In this document: piece after piece, positions 9,760 to 19,146 of the stretch | Numbering within the stretch: the stretch's first letter is position 1 | How the letters are laid out: each line of letters opens with the position of its first letter | NCBI GenBank assembly: GCA_001769505.1 | Contig: MEOF01000022.1 | Span: forward strand, 1 to 56,558 | Length of the DNA stretch: 56,558 nt | From: Bacteroidetes bacterium GWF2_33_38 | Lineage (GTDB): Bacteria > Bacteroidota > Bacteroidia > Bacteroidales > GWF2-33-38 | Direction of reading: 5' to 3' | Notes under the pieces: generated by a model | The model's database searches: none | What the model was told of the DNA's origin: nothing | Seen by the model: the letters and a program-made list of their open reading frames with translations, nothing else | Position numbers and translations under genes: made by a program

Positions 9760-12700
9760 GAATACAAATAGTCAAATAAACACTATTTATAAAAATACGT
9801 TTGAAGATTTACCTTTTGCAACATCAAATATGTATAATGCTCCCGAAGAAACTTTGTCAACAGATGGTAGGGCTTTAATACCTTTTACTTTAGCTCGTAA
9901 TAGAGGTTCAATCTACAATTGCAATTCTTTTACAAATAATAAATATTCAATAACATCAAGTGGAAAATATAGTATGAATTATTATCAGGGGTCTGTAACA
10001 AAGCCGGTAGGAAATTTATTTGATCACCCTTGTACAGCAAGTATTCCATATTCAGATTTTTATATGAATCCAACAGAAGATTATGCTCATATTTCTTATT
10101 ATTACTATAATTCAAGTAATGGAAGTGGGGATGTTACAAACCCATACTGTAGCCATCCATCTCGAATAAACAAAATAGGTGTAGACTTGGCTTATGCATA
10201 CGAAGATAATTGCCCATCAAATATAGACAATACAGGACGAATAAATCCATCTCTTGTATTAACAGAAACTCATTCCTTATCAATAGATTTGAAACAATTG
10301 AAAAACTATTTAGAACACACTATTGACGATGGCAACACCGATAATTTGCTACGCCAAATTGAGCGAGCCAACAACATCAACAATGTAAAACGAAAACTCT
10401 TACGAGCTTCGCCATACTTGAGCGAATTGGTAATGGGAGCCTTAGCAAGCAACGATAATTACAGTACACAAACCGTAACCGATGTATTGGTAGAAAATCC
10501 ACATTCAGCAAATTCGGTATATGTAGCCGAGCAATTGGCAGAAAGAACCGATGCATTGAGCAACGAAATGATTTATGAAATATTAGCAAACAAAGACGTG
10601 CCCTCTGAACTAGACAATTTAATAAGTTCAGCTACCCAATTAACACTCGAAAGAGATAATTTAGTTGGCGACATAAGCAAATATTATCTATCCGACACCA
10701 TCGCTGAAAATGATGCCATGCTGATTGATGTGTTTACACAAATCAAAACCTTGGAAAACACATACAGTTTAGTTTCATTGTATTTGAGTTTAGACCGACC
10801 ACAAGACGCACTTACTTTGTTAAGCCAAATACCAAATATGTTTCCGCTCACAGAAGAAGAAACAGCCGAATACAACAAATTGAACACGTATTACTCGATT
10901 TTGGCAAATTTAGCCTTACAGGGACGTACAATTTCAGAAATCAGCGAAACCGAAAAACAATCGCTTTACACACTAATCGAAGACTATTCGTCGAAAGCAA
11001 GTTCACTCTCAAGAGCAATCCTTTCGCAAGTTGACAGCCTTCCGTTTAACGAAAAAATAGTGTTGCCAAGAGAAATAACACACGACACCTTGCTAATTTC
11101 GGGAGTTGTATATTCATGCGGAAACACCCCCGCAGCAAACCTAAATCTAGTTTTTGCCGACGAAAATGCAAGCATAAGCACAGTAGCAGAACCATTTAGC
11201 ACCAACGCAAACGGAGAATTTAACCTAATGTTGATTGATGTAAATCCATTCGACGCACTACTTCATTTGACCATACAATTAGAGTCGGGAGAAGCCTTGA
11301 TAGCCGATACCTACAAAACCCTGAAAGAATGGTCAGAGACCGAAATAAATGTAAATCTTTCGTACGAAATCAGCGTAGCAGAAACCATAACTCAACCTAC
11401 CTGCAACAACAGCGATGGAAGCATTTCCGTAACTGTTTCGGGCGGAATATCGCCATACACTTACAATTGGAATGCTGGAGCAACTACTTCTAATCTCCAA
11501 CTTCTAACGTCCAACATCTATCTTCTAACTGTAACCGATGCAAACAATTGTAAAGTAGAAACAAGCTATTTGCTAGAATCGAACTACGAGCCAGGCATGG
11601 TAAAAAATCAATGGAAAATAAGTGAAACCAGTGGCGACCTAAACGTAATTTTAAGCAACGGAGACCGCTTTGGTTCAGCCATTGCATGCGTTGGAGACCT
11701 GAATCAAGATGGCGTAAAAGATTTAGTAGTAGGAGCCTCATTCGACGACGACGGAAGTCAAGACAACGGAGCCGCTTACGTGTTGTTTATGAATAGCGAC
11801 CGAACCGTACAATCGTATCATAAAATATCATCGCCCGAAATACCGACAGGAAGTTTGAGCGTATTCGGAAACAGAATCGACACCATTGGAGACCTAGATT
11901 TTGACGGAATTACCGAATTAGCCATAGGAGCAGAATGGGATTTTGACGGCGGAGCCTATCACGGTGCATTGTGGATTGTTTCAATCAACAACAATGGAGC
12001 GGTAAAATGGTATCAAAAAATATCCGATTTAGAAGGTGGATTTGATGAGACCATTCCTGAGAACGGCTCATTTGGAAGTGCATGTGCACCTATTGGCGAT
12101 TTCGACAACGACGGAGTGTTGGATATAGTTGTAGGCATGCGACGACAAGATGCCGATAAAGGAGCTATTTATTTGATGTATCTGAACTCAAACGGAACCG
12201 TAAAAAATTATACCAAAATAGGAAACAATCAAGCTGGATTCGATGCCGGACTAAACACCAACGACCAATTCGGAGTAAGTTTAGCCAATTTAGGCGACTT
12301 AGACGGCGACGGAATCATTGATTTAGCCGTTGGAGCCTACCAAGATTCCGATGATGGATTGAAAAAAGGAGCCGTTTGGATATTGTTTTTAAATACCGAT
12401 GGAACCGTAAAAAACTTCAACAAAATAAGCGATAATGTATTCGACGGAATAATAAATACAAGCGATTATTTTGGAGTATCGGTAGAAAACATTCGAGCCA
12501 CCGACGACATAAATGGAGACGGAGTAGTTGACATAATAGTAGGAGCCGTATTTACCGACGATGGCGGAATTGACAACGGAGCTGTTTGGGTGCTGTTTTT
12601 GAATTCCGACGGAACCGTCAACGATTATCAAAAGATAAGCGGAACCGAAGGCTGTTTAGCAGGAATAAATTCAGGCGACAGATTTGGAGCATCGGTAAAC

Positions 12701-13210
12701 GCACTTGGCGATTTTGCAAACGATGGAAAGTTTAATATAGCCGTAGGAGCAAACACAAGTGATGATGGCGGTTTGGACAAAGGAGCAGTTTGGATTTTAG
12801 AACTCGAAAAAGCAGCACCGATGTTATCAGCACGAAATATCACCACAAACGAAGATGAAAATAATACGAGAAGTTCCAACGGAATACAAGAAATTATTTC
12901 CGAAGAAAACGGAGAAGAATCAGCATATTTGAGCATAGAAAAAGAAAATGTGAACTTTAAAATCTATCCAAATCCGTATAAAATAAATACAACCATCAAC
13001 TATGAGTTGAAAGACGTTTCGCAAATGTCGCTGGAAGTATATACACTCACTGGACAACACATTCATACGATTTACAACGGAAATCAAAACAAAGGAACCT
13101 ATCGTTACGATTTTAGTGCAAAATCTTTAGGCTATGCAGCCGGAACATATTTACTTAGAATTGTTATAAATAATGAAATAAATAGTTATTGGTTGATTGA
13201 AATGAATTAG
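9746..13210 (+). CDS. giant T9SS protein, C-terminal part (SprB repeat, FG-GAP repeats, sorting domain)
   Basis: The open frame can be extended back to an ATG at 9596, but residues before about 9746 are nonsense because the other frame is the coding one there. From 9746 the beta-helix continues (GFAIENTNSQINTIYKNTF). It is followed by a helical linker (about 10260-11080), a carboxypeptidase-like beta domain, and a SprB-type repeat near 11390-11570 (GSISVTVSGGISPYTYNW). At least five to six FG-GAP-like repeats follow between about 11640 and 12800 (GDLDGDGIIDLAVGA, GDFDNDGVLDIVVG), with DxDxDG calcium-binding loops. The end (YPNPYKINTTINYEL to LLRIVINNE) is a T9SS sorting domain. The role is probably surface adhesion or a large exoprotein. 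Confidence 0.85.
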   Translation, partial: GFAIENTNSQINTIYKNTFEDLPFATSNMYNAPEETLSTDGRALIPFTLARNRGSIYNCNSFTNNKYSITSSGKYSMNYYQGSVTKPVGNLFDHPCTASIPYSDFYMNPTEDYAHISYYYYNSSNGSGDVTNPYCSHPSRINKIGVDLAYAYEDNCPSNIDNTGRINPSLVLTETHSLSIDLKQLKNYLEHTIDDGNTDNLLRQIERANNINNVKRKLLRASPYLSELVMGALASNDNYSTQTVTDVLVENPHSANSVYVAEQLAERTDALSNEMIYEILANKDVPSELDNLISSATQLTLERDNLVGDISKYYLSDTIAENDAMLIDVFTQIKTLENTYSLVSLYLSLDRPQDALTLLSQIPNMFPLTEEETAEYNKLNTYYSILANLALQGRTISEISETEKQSLYTLIEDYSSKASSLSRAILSQVDSLPFNEKIVLPREITHDTLLISGVVYSCGNTPAANLNLVFADENASISTVAEPFSTNANGEFNLMLIDVNPFDALLHLTIQLESGEALIADTYKTLKEWSETEINVNLSYEISVAETITQPTCNNSDGSISVTVSGGISPYTYNWNAGATTSNLQLLTSNIYLLTVTDANNCKVETSYLLESNYEPGMVKNQWKISETSGDLNVILSNGDRFGSAIACVGDLNQDGVKDLVVGASFDDDGSQDNGAAYVLFMNSDRTVQSYHKISSPEIPTGSLSVFGNRIDTIGDLDFDGITELAIGAEWDFDGGAYHGALWIVSINNNGAVKWYQKISDLEGGFDETIPENGSFGSACAPIGDFDNDGVLDIVVGMRRQDADKGAIYLMYLNSNGTVKNYTKIGNNQAGFDAGLNTNDQFGVSLANLGDLDGDGIIDLAVGAYQDSDDGLKKGAVWILFLNTDGTVKNFNKISDNVFDGIINTSDYFGVSVENIRATDDINGDGVVDIIVGAVFTDDGGIDNGAVWVLFLNSDGTVNDYQKISGTEGCLAGINSGDRFGASVNALGDFANDGKFNIAVGANTSDDGGLDKGAVWILELEKAAPMLSARNITTNEDENNTRSSNGIQEIISEENGEESAYLSIEKENVNFKIYPNPYKINTTINYELKDVSQMSLEVYTLTGQHIHTIYNGNQNKGTYRYDFSAKSLGYAAGTYLLRIVINNEINSYWLIEMN

Positions 13211-13234
13211 AATGGTTAATCTGTTTTATCTGAT

Positions 13235-13269
13235 AAAAGCAGTGCATTTAAAAAATGTACTGCTTTTTT
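13235..13269 (+). terminator. rho-independent terminator after the giant T9SS gene
   Basis: The arms AGCAGTGCATT and AATGTACTGCT, with one G-T pair and an A-rich loop, are followed by a run of T. The site is 25 bases after the stop codon. A-tracts on the left side let it also serve the convergent minus-strand operon. Confidence 0.75.
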
Positions 13270-13305
13270 GCAATTTCAAAGCAATTATGACTGAGCGTAT
13301 CGTCT

Positions 13306-13770
13306 CTATATTTGCCCACGATTGAAAGAATCAACCTTATTTTTTCGAATTCTGAGAATCAATTCTTTTTTTCGATAATCAATTGTAGCTTTATATTTCA
13401 ATAGAAAGTCGCCACCAATCAAACCCCATATTTTTCGGTTGATGATGGGTTCGTAGATTTGATTTATATGCGACAAATCGATTAGTACCGTTTCAAAATT
13501 TACCATTTCAAATGAACCAATTTGTAATTTCGGGATATTCGCAAATTCGCTTAATGTAACATCGCCACCAACTCCGGCTGACTTTATTTCCATTTCTTTC
13601 AAAACCATTTCGGCGAAATTTTGAGTTAAAGTTGAATCAAAAACCGTTTTTGAAGCCCCAGTGTCGATAATAAGATTTATCGGCTGAATATTGTTGAGTA
13701 AACATTCAACGAATAAATGACAGCCATCTTCCTCTACTTCAACAATGGTTATTGGAATGGTTACGAGCAT
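13306..13770 (-). CDS. retropepsin-like aspartyl protease family protein
   Basis: A 154-residue protein with the single-domain retropepsin signature IIDTGASKTVFD, in which D36 is the expected catalytic aspartate. It also carries a later hydrophobic flap-like region and the motif IWGLIGGDFLLKY, typical of the gag-pol/DUF aspartyl protease-like family. Such enzymes act as homodimers. No signal peptide is seen, so it is probably cytosolic. The start codon overlaps the stop of the upstream hydrolase gene as TAATG, which suggests translational coupling. The substrate is unknown. Confidence 0.8.
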   Translation of the reverse strand: MLVTIPITIVEVEEDGCHLFVECLLNNIQPINLIIDTGASKTVFDSTLTQNFAEMVLKEMEIKSAGVGGDVTLSEFANIPKLQIGSFEMVNFETVLIDLSHINQIYEPIINRKIWGLIGGDFLLKYKATIDYRKKELILRIRKNKVDSFNRGQI

Positions 13771-14654
13771 TATTTTTTTATAAAATTATCGATTACGGTC
13801 ATATATTCAACAAAACCCATGGTGTTTGGCACATCGCCGTGGTCGGCTCCGTCAACTCTTACAGCTTCGCTATATTCTCCATTGTAATTTTTGTAAATAA
13901 TTTCACCATGAGTTTCCATGGCTAAAAAAGCATCGTTAACGCCGTGAATCCACAAAAAAGGTTGGTTAACTTTTTTTATTTTTTCGGCATTATCGATTTT
14001 TAAATTAGTAAAATACGACGATGGAATTGCCAAACTCGAAGCGTCGTGTACCATAACTTCTGCCGAAGCAAATGGAGATTCGAGAATGAGTTTAGAAGGT
14101 TTCATGGAATAGTTTTCGGCCGACATTTCAGTAGCTGGAGCTGAGCCCAAACTAAAACCATAAATCACAAGTCGGTCATTTGTTAATCCTTTATTTTTAA
14201 GCCAATTTAAGGATACATTTACATCGGCATAAAGCCCCGACTCGGTGGTAACTCCTTCTGATAGTCCGAAACCTCGATAATCAATCATCATGACTCCATA
14301 ATGACAATTTCCTCCAACATTTGCCAATAACTTTGCTCGTTGCCAATAAAAATCCATATGGTCTTTGTTGCCATGACAATACATGATAACGGTGTCTTCT
14401 GAAATGGTAGATGTGTCGCCTAAGTAAACGGCATAAATTTCGGCTTTGTCTCCTTCGTCGTCAGAAGTTAAGGTAAACATTAAAAATTTATTTTCGGGAA
14501 TTTTGTAACTTGTATCAAGTACAAAATCGACTTCGCCTTCGTAATTGTCGAATTTGTATTCCGAAATTGTGTTGTCGCTGTTGTACAAATTATCGTCGAG
14601 TCGCAAACAAGAAGATAAAAGAACTAGGGTTAAAAAAATTATGCTGTGTCTCAT
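13770..14654 (-). CDS. alpha/beta-hydrolase lipoprotein
   Basis: The N-terminus (MRHSIIFLTLVLLSSC) is a lipoprotein signal with the lipidated cysteine at C16, so the protein is expected to be membrane-anchored. The alpha/beta-hydrolase core shows the oxyanion region HGNKDHMDFYW, the nucleophile elbow GFSLGS and a terminal DHGD histidine motif. This resembles BAAT/YqiA-like serine hydrolases and esterases. It lies between another lipoprotein gene and the retropepsin gene on the same strand with almost no gap, so the three form an operon. The substrate cannot be told. Confidence 0.82.
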   Translation of the reverse strand: MRHSIIFLTLVLLSSCLRLDDNLYNSDNTISEYKFDNYEGEVDFVLDTSYKIPENKFLMFTLTSDDEGDKAEIYAVYLGDTSTISEDTVIMYCHGNKDHMDFYWQRAKLLANVGGNCHYGVMMIDYRGFGLSEGVTTESGLYADVNVSLNWLKNKGLTNDRLVIYGFSLGSAPATEMSAENYSMKPSKLILESPFASAEVMVHDASSLAIPSSYFTNLKIDNAEKIKKVNQPFLWIHGVNDAFLAMETHGEIIYKNYNGEYSEAVRVDGADHGDVPNTMGFVEYMTVIDNFIKK

Positions 14655-14656
14655 GA

Positions 14657-15325
14657 TTAAAATCGTTTACTTATCCCAATATAAATTCCGATTGTGCCTT
14701 TATCGCCAAAACTTCTGTAATCGACAATAATATTGTTGTTGCTGACAAATGGATTAATGTATTTTGCTTCAATTGTGTACGACATTTTTGGTCGCTTAAA
14801 AGTGTGCCCAATTTGAAAAGCAGGAATCCAATGCTGTTGTTGGGTTTCTTCGTGAGCACGAGTTGAACGCAATTCGAACCAATTAGTACCGCCCACGTAA
14901 AAATAATTTTGCGATTGTTTATAGTTCCAATAAAAATTGTAATCGATTGCCGGATAAAAACTAAACGTACTTTCCCATTTATCGAACATTAAATTGGCTG
15001 TAGGAGCTATCGAAATACCTGGAATAAAACCTTTTTGAGCAATCATTTCGCGTACAATTCCCAAATCGGTTTGAAAAACTCCGTATGCCAATGAGGTTAC
15101 ATGAAGCGAGCCAAATACGGTAAGATTTTCTTTCACTCCGTATGCTCCGCACAACGAAGTAAAAGGAATAGGAATAGTAGTTCCAGCAAAGCCAATTAGC
15201 GGTCCACCGAGCGAAAACGAAACATCTTTTTCGCCCTTTGCTAGGGGCTTTACTATTCGGCTTGGAGCACAAGCACCCAAGATCAGGCTAAAAAAAATCA
15301 AGATGAGTATATTTTTCGAATTCAT
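14657..15325 (-). CDS. putative outer-membrane lipoprotein
   Basis: The start at 15325 is chosen because MNSKNILILIFFSLILGAC is a clear lipoprotein signal peptide with the lipobox LGAC. An upstream TTG extension would spoil it. The 222-residue protein continues with alternating hydrophobic beta strands (NLTVFGSLHVTSLAYGVFQ, TIEAKYINPFVSNNN) and ends in a short aromatic-terminated strand (IGIYIGISKRF), which looks like a small outer-membrane barrel or lipocalin-like fold. The function is unknown. It is the first gene of the operon 15325 to 13306. Confidence 0.7.
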   Translation of the reverse strand: MNSKNILILIFFSLILGACAPSRIVKPLAKGEKDVSFSLGGPLIGFAGTTIPIPFTSLCGAYGVKENLTVFGSLHVTSLAYGVFQTDLGIVREMIAQKGFIPGISIAPTANLMFDKWESTFSFYPAIDYNFYWNYKQSQNYFYVGGTNWFELRSTRAHEETQQQHWIPAFQIGHTFKRPKMSYTIEAKYINPFVSNNNIIVDYRSFGDKGTIGIYIGISKRF

Positions 15326-15448
15326 AATTTTAATAAATTGCGATAATTGCTTGTTTTTGTGATAAATGACTAATTTGTTTTGCAAACAAACCAGTCAAAG
15401 TTATGAAATTAAAATTATTTTTTTGAACTTTAGACATGGATATAACGA

Positions 15449-16498
15449 TTATTTTTCGTTGTTAAAAGAATTCCAACCTTGAGCCTTTAGAGGGACTTCT
15501 GTACCATCTCGAGCAATAAGGTTTAGTCCCAATGATTTTTCGGTAATATGTCCTATGGGTGTAATATTTGGGTCGTTTTTAATTTTATTATAATCGTCTA
15601 AGGAAATCGTAAATAAAAGTTCGTAATCTTCGCCACCATTTAATGCACAAACTGTTGGATCAATGTTAAGTTCTGCTGCCATATCTTTGGCAATAGGACT
15701 GAAAGGAATTTTATCTTCGAATATTTTGCAGCCAACATCCGACTGTTTGCAAATATGCAACAATTCAGATGAAAGACCATCAGATACATCAATCATTGCA
15801 GTTGGAACGATATGGTTGATAGCCAAAAACTCAATAATATCTTTGCGAGCTTCCGGTTTTAACTGTCGTTCGAGAATATAGTCGTATCCATCAAATTTTG
15901 GTTTCGCATTAGGATTTGTTTTAAAAACCATTTTTTCTCTTTCGAGAAGTTGCAAACCGAGGTAAGCAGAGCCCAAATCACCTGAAACACAAATTACATT
16001 ATTTTCTTTAGCCCCATTTCTGTACGTGATTTTTTCTTTTTCGATTTCTCCGATTGCCGTAATGCTTATGGTCAGTCCTGTAAGCGAAGAAGTTGTATCG
16101 CCACCTATTAAGTCGATATTATATTTTTCGCAGGCTAAATAAATTCCTTGATATAGTTGATCAACAGCTTCTAAGGAAAATTTTGATGAAATTGCAATCG
16201 AAACCGTAATCTGTTTAGGACTTGCATTCATTGCATAAATATCTGATAAATTCACAACAACAGCCTTATATCCAAGATGTTTTAATGGAAAATAAATTAA
16301 ATCGAAATGAACACCTTCAGTAAGCAAATCGGTTGTAACAACAATATTTTTTGTTCCAAACTTTAAGATTGCAGCATCGTCCCCTACTCCCTTAATTGTT
16401 TGTTTATGACGTAGTTTTATATTTTTCGTTAAATAATCAATCAATCCAAATTCGCCAAGTTCCGAAAGTTTTGTTGCATTATTTTTTGTATTCTCCAT
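15449..16498 (-). CDS. thiL: thiamine-monophosphate kinase
   Basis: ThiL phosphorylates thiamine monophosphate to thiamine pyrophosphate with ATP, the last step of TPP synthesis. The protein has 349 residues, the usual length. It shows the AIRS/PurM-type N-terminal motif GVGDDAAIL and the metal-binding DLLTEGVHFD. The later NLSDIYAMNASPK, IGGDTTSS, VSGDLGSAYLG, DVSDGLSSEL and NGGEDYELLFT blocks are all present. It stands alone, divergent from sufB. TPP is needed by the nifJ product nearby, but no physical linkage is implied. Confidence 0.95.
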   Translation of the reverse strand: MENTKNNATKLSELGEFGLIDYLTKNIKLRHKQTIKGVGDDAAILKFGTKNIVVTTDLLTEGVHFDLIYFPLKHLGYKAVVVNLSDIYAMNASPKQITVSIAISSKFSLEAVDQLYQGIYLACEKYNIDLIGGDTTSSLTGLTISITAIGEIEKEKITYRNGAKENNVICVSGDLGSAYLGLQLLEREKMVFKTNPNAKPKFDGYDYILERQLKPEARKDIIEFLAINHIVPTAMIDVSDGLSSELLHICKQSDVGCKIFEDKIPFSPIAKDMAAELNIDPTVCALNGGEDYELLFTISLDDYNKIKNDPNITPIGHITEKSLGLNLIARDGTEVPLKAQGWNSFNNEK

Positions 16499-16546
16499 TT
16501 TTGCTAATTAAAGTATATAAATGTAAAAAATCTAAATTATTTTTCT

Positions 16547-16554
16547 TAATTTTG
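16547..16554 (+). promoter_or_regulatory. -7 promoter box TAATTTTG upstream of sufB
   Basis: A perfect TAnnTTTG match lies about 50 bases upstream of the sufB start in the 105-base divergent gap with thiL. I see no clear -33 element at the expected spacing. Confidence 0.4.
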
Positions 16555-16603
16555 TTCTTATTTAGATTAAATCAAAACAAGAAATAAAATTCTTTGTAAA
16601 GAT

Positions 16604-18052
16604 ATGGAAAAAGAACAGGATAAAATACTCGACGAAGTAACACAAAATGAATATAAATATGGATTCACTACAAATGTTGAAACCGAATTTATTGCAAAAG
16701 GCTTGAGTGAAGATGTTGTTCGATTGATTTCGTCGAAAAAAGGAGAGCCAGAGTTCATGCTTGAGTTCCGATTAAAAGCTTTTCGCCATTGGCTTACAAT
16801 GAAAATGCCAACATGGGCTCATTTGAATATTCCCCCAATATCATTTCAAGAAATAATTTACTACGCAGCTCCAAAAACGAAAGAAAACCCTAGAGGTTTA
16901 GACGAAATCGACCCTGAAATAAAAGATACTTTCGACAAGCTTGGCATTCCACTTGACGAGCAAAAACGACTATCGGGTATTGCTGTTGATGCCGTTATGG
17001 ACAGCGTATCGGTCAAAACTACTTTTCGCGAGACTCTAGCTGAACGAGGAATCATTTTTTGTTCAATGAGCGAAGCAATTAAAGAGCATCCCGATTTGAT
17101 TAAAAAATATCTTGGCTCAGTGGTTCCTTACACCGATAATTTTTTTGCCGCTTTAAATTGTGCCGTATTTAGCGATGGTTCGTTTTGTTATATTCCAAAA
17201 GGCGTTCGATGTCCAATGGAGCTTTCGACATATTTTAGGATAAATGCCGCAAACACAGGTCAATTCGAACGAACATTAATTGTAGCTGATGACGATTCGT
17301 ATGTAAGTTATCTAGAAGGCTGTACCGCTCCGCAACGAGATGAAAATCAACTACATGCCGCAATTGTCGAAATAATTGCAATGGAAAGAGCCGAAGTAAA
17401 ATACTCTACGGTTCAAAATTGGTATCCAGGAGATAAAAACGGAAAAGGCGGAATTTTTAATTTTGTAACTAAGCGAGGAATTTGTAAAGGAAACAATTCT
17501 AAAATTTCATGGACTCAAGTCGAAACCGGCTCTGCAATTACTTGGAAATACCCTAGTTGCATTTTAAAAGGCGACAATTCGGTTGGAGAGTTTTATTCGG
17601 TTGCCGTTACAAACAATATGCAACAAGCCGATACCGGAACCAAAATGATTCATTTAGGAAAAAATACGAAAAGTACGATTGTTTCAAAAGGAATTTCAGC
17701 AGGGAAGAGTCAAAATTCCTATCGTGGTTTAGTAAAAGTTATGAAAAATGCCGAAAAGTCTAGAAATTTTTCACAATGCGATTCCTTACTTTTAGGCGAT
17801 AAGTGTGGAGCTCACACCTTTCCTTATCTCGAAGTAGATAATAATTCGTCGATTGTTGAACACGAAGCAACAACATCGAAAATTGGTGAAGATCAAATAT
17901 TTTATTGCAATCAACGCGGAATTTCTACCGAAGATGCTATCGGATTAATTGTGAATGGATATGCTAAAGAGGTGCTAAATCAACTTCCAATGGAATTTGC
18001 GGTCGAAGCTCAAAAATTATTACAAATTAGCTTGGAAGGCAGTGTAGGATAA
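16604..18052 (+). CDS. sufB: Fe-S cluster assembly scaffold protein SufB
   Basis: SufB is the scaffold of the SUF iron-sulfur assembly machine and normally works as a SufBC2D complex. The 482-residue protein spans the family. It carries the N-terminal part [20 protein letters not shown], the central beta-helix, and the conserved end with [20 protein letters not shown] and [19 protein letters not shown]. SufC and SufD are usually directly downstream in Bacteroidota, but here the next genes are an outer-membrane barrel and small proteins. The partners must be elsewhere. Confidence 0.96.
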   Translation: MEKEQDKILDEVTQNEYKYGFTTNVETEFIAKGLSEDVVRLISSKKGEPEFMLEFRLKAFRHWLTMKMPTWAHLNIPPISFQEIIYYAAPKTKENPRGLDEIDPEIKDTFDKLGIPLDEQKRLSGIAVDAVMDSVSVKTTFRETLAERGIIFCSMSEAIKEHPDLIKKYLGSVVPYTDNFFAALNCAVFSDGSFCYIPKGVRCPMELSTYFRINAANTGQFERTLIVADDDSYVSYLEGCTAPQRDENQLHAAIVEIIAMERAEVKYSTVQNWYPGDKNGKGGIFNFVTKRGICKGNNSKISWTQVETGSAITWKYPSCILKGDNSVGEFYSVAVTNNMQQADTGTKMIHLGKNTKSTIVSKGISAGKSQNSYRGLVKVMKNAEKSRNFSQCDSLLLGDKCGAHTFPYLEVDNNSSIVEHEATTSKIGEDQIFYCNQRGISTEDAIGLIVNGYAKEVLNQLPMEFAVEAQKLLQISLEGSVG

Positions 18053-18120
18053 TTTTATTATGACGAATTGACGATGATATTCGTATAATTATTATCTTTA
18101 ACAAACTAAAAAAACTAAAA

Positions 18121-18741
18121 ATGAAAAAAGGAAGACTAATATTAATTCTTATGTTATTCTTTTCATTAGGAATATTAAATTCAAATAAGTCTAATGCACA
18201 AGCAGTTAAGCAAGGAACAATTTTGATTGATGGGTTTTATGGTTGGCCTAATTTGGTTACCGGAACCATGAAGGCATTTTACGTTGACGGAGCATTCGAC
18301 GAGAATGTAAATATTAATAGCATTGGTCCTTTAGGCGGTCGAGTTGAATATTTATTGTCAGATAATTTAGGACTTGGTATAGACGTTGTGTATGCAAATT
18401 CGTCGGTATCATGGACAGATATTGACGAAGTAACCTCAGAAACATATAGTTATGAAGTTTCAAATCCTAGATTAAGAATTGTTCCTAGATTAAATTATCA
18501 TTTTTCACAAAATGAAAGAGTCGATTTTTACGGAGTGTTTGGCATTGGCTATAAATTATCGTCGATAGAGTTTAAAACTTCGGACTTGGATTGGAATCCT
18601 GATTTTGCATTTCCATTATCGCCCGTAGCATATCGCTTAGCTATTGGAACTAGATTTTTCTTTACCGATAATATCGGAATGAATTTAGAATTTGGGTTAG
18701 GTTCGGCTCTTGCTACAGGAGGTATATCAGTAAAATTTTAA
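18121..18741 (+). CDS. outer-membrane beta-barrel protein
   Basis: A 206-residue protein with a signal peptide (cleavage expected after NAQA). The alternating strands look like an OmpW/OprF-type eight-stranded barrel: LGGRVEYLLSDNLGLGIDV, RLNYHF, VDFYGVFGIGYKL, FFTDNIGMNLEFGLGSA and a terminal GGISVKF with a C-terminal phenylalanine. The role is unknown and probably structural or porin-like. It starts 68 bases after sufB, so co-transcription is possible but not proven. Confidence 0.8.
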   Translation: MKKGRLILILMLFFSLGILNSNKSNAQAVKQGTILIDGFYGWPNLVTGTMKAFYVDGAFDENVNINSIGPLGGRVEYLLSDNLGLGIDVVYANSSVSWTDIDEVTSETYSYEVSNPRLRIVPRLNYHFSQNERVDFYGVFGIGYKLSSIEFKTSDLDWNPDFAFPLSPVAYRLAIGTRFFFTDNIGMNLEFGLGSALATGGISVKF

Positions 18742-18744
18742 AAA

Positions 18745-18933
18745 ATGTTGCAAATATTTATTATATCTGTTGTTTTAATTGCAGTGTCAATGTTATTTCT
18801 TGGCACTCAAATCCTTTTAAAGAAAAAAGGAAGTTTTCCCGAAACTCATGTGGGTGAGAATAAAGAAATGCAGAAAATTGGAATCACATGTGCCAAATGC
18901 GAAAATGCCGGTAAATGCTCAGTTAAACATTAG
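18745..18933 (+). CDS. small membrane-anchored Cys-rich protein
   Basis: The 62-residue protein has one N-terminal membrane helix (residues about 2-24). A short soluble tail ends in CAKCENAGKCSVKH, with three cysteines arranged CxxC-x5-C. The tail could bind a metal or an Fe-S cluster. It starts only three bases after the barrel gene, so the two are probably translated from one mRNA. Similar short proteins are known in Bacteroidota without a function. Confidence 0.7.
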   Translation: MLQIFIISVVLIAVSMLFLGTQILLKKKGSFPETHVGENKEMQKIGITCAKCENAGKCSVKH

Positions 18934-18994
18934 TACAACAATATATTTTAATAAATTTCTGTTCCCGAATTAATAATATTTAAACAAAAATATC

Positions 18995-19099
18995 ATGGCA
19001 AAATCACAAGATGCAAAGAAAAACGTTAAAAAAGAGCCTCTAAAAACTGCAAAAGAAAAAAAAGAAGAAAAGAGAGCAAAAAAAGCTAGAAAAGCTTAA
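18995..19099 (+). CDS. 34-residue highly basic protein
   Basis: The reading frame encodes a Lys/Ala/Glu-rich 34-residue peptide starting MAKSQDAKKNVKKEPLKT and ending RAKKARKA. Nearly every third residue is lysine and it lacks hydrophobic residues, so it would be soluble, helical or disordered, and nucleic-acid-binding in character. It is too short for most gene callers, but the composition, the clean ATG and the spacing between dusB and the membrane protein support it. Confidence 0.6.
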   Translation: MAKSQDAKKNVKKEPLKTAKEKKEEKRAKKARKA

Positions 19100-19146
19100 T
19101 TTTTTTAATTTAATATTTTGGTGCTAGAGTCGAAAAATTACGGAAT

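Noticed and set aside
9721-9760. Programmed +1 frameshift in the giant T9SS gene
   Set aside because: No slippery site, rare-codon pause or Shine-Dalgarno-like stimulator is visible near the stop; a one-base insertion is simpler.
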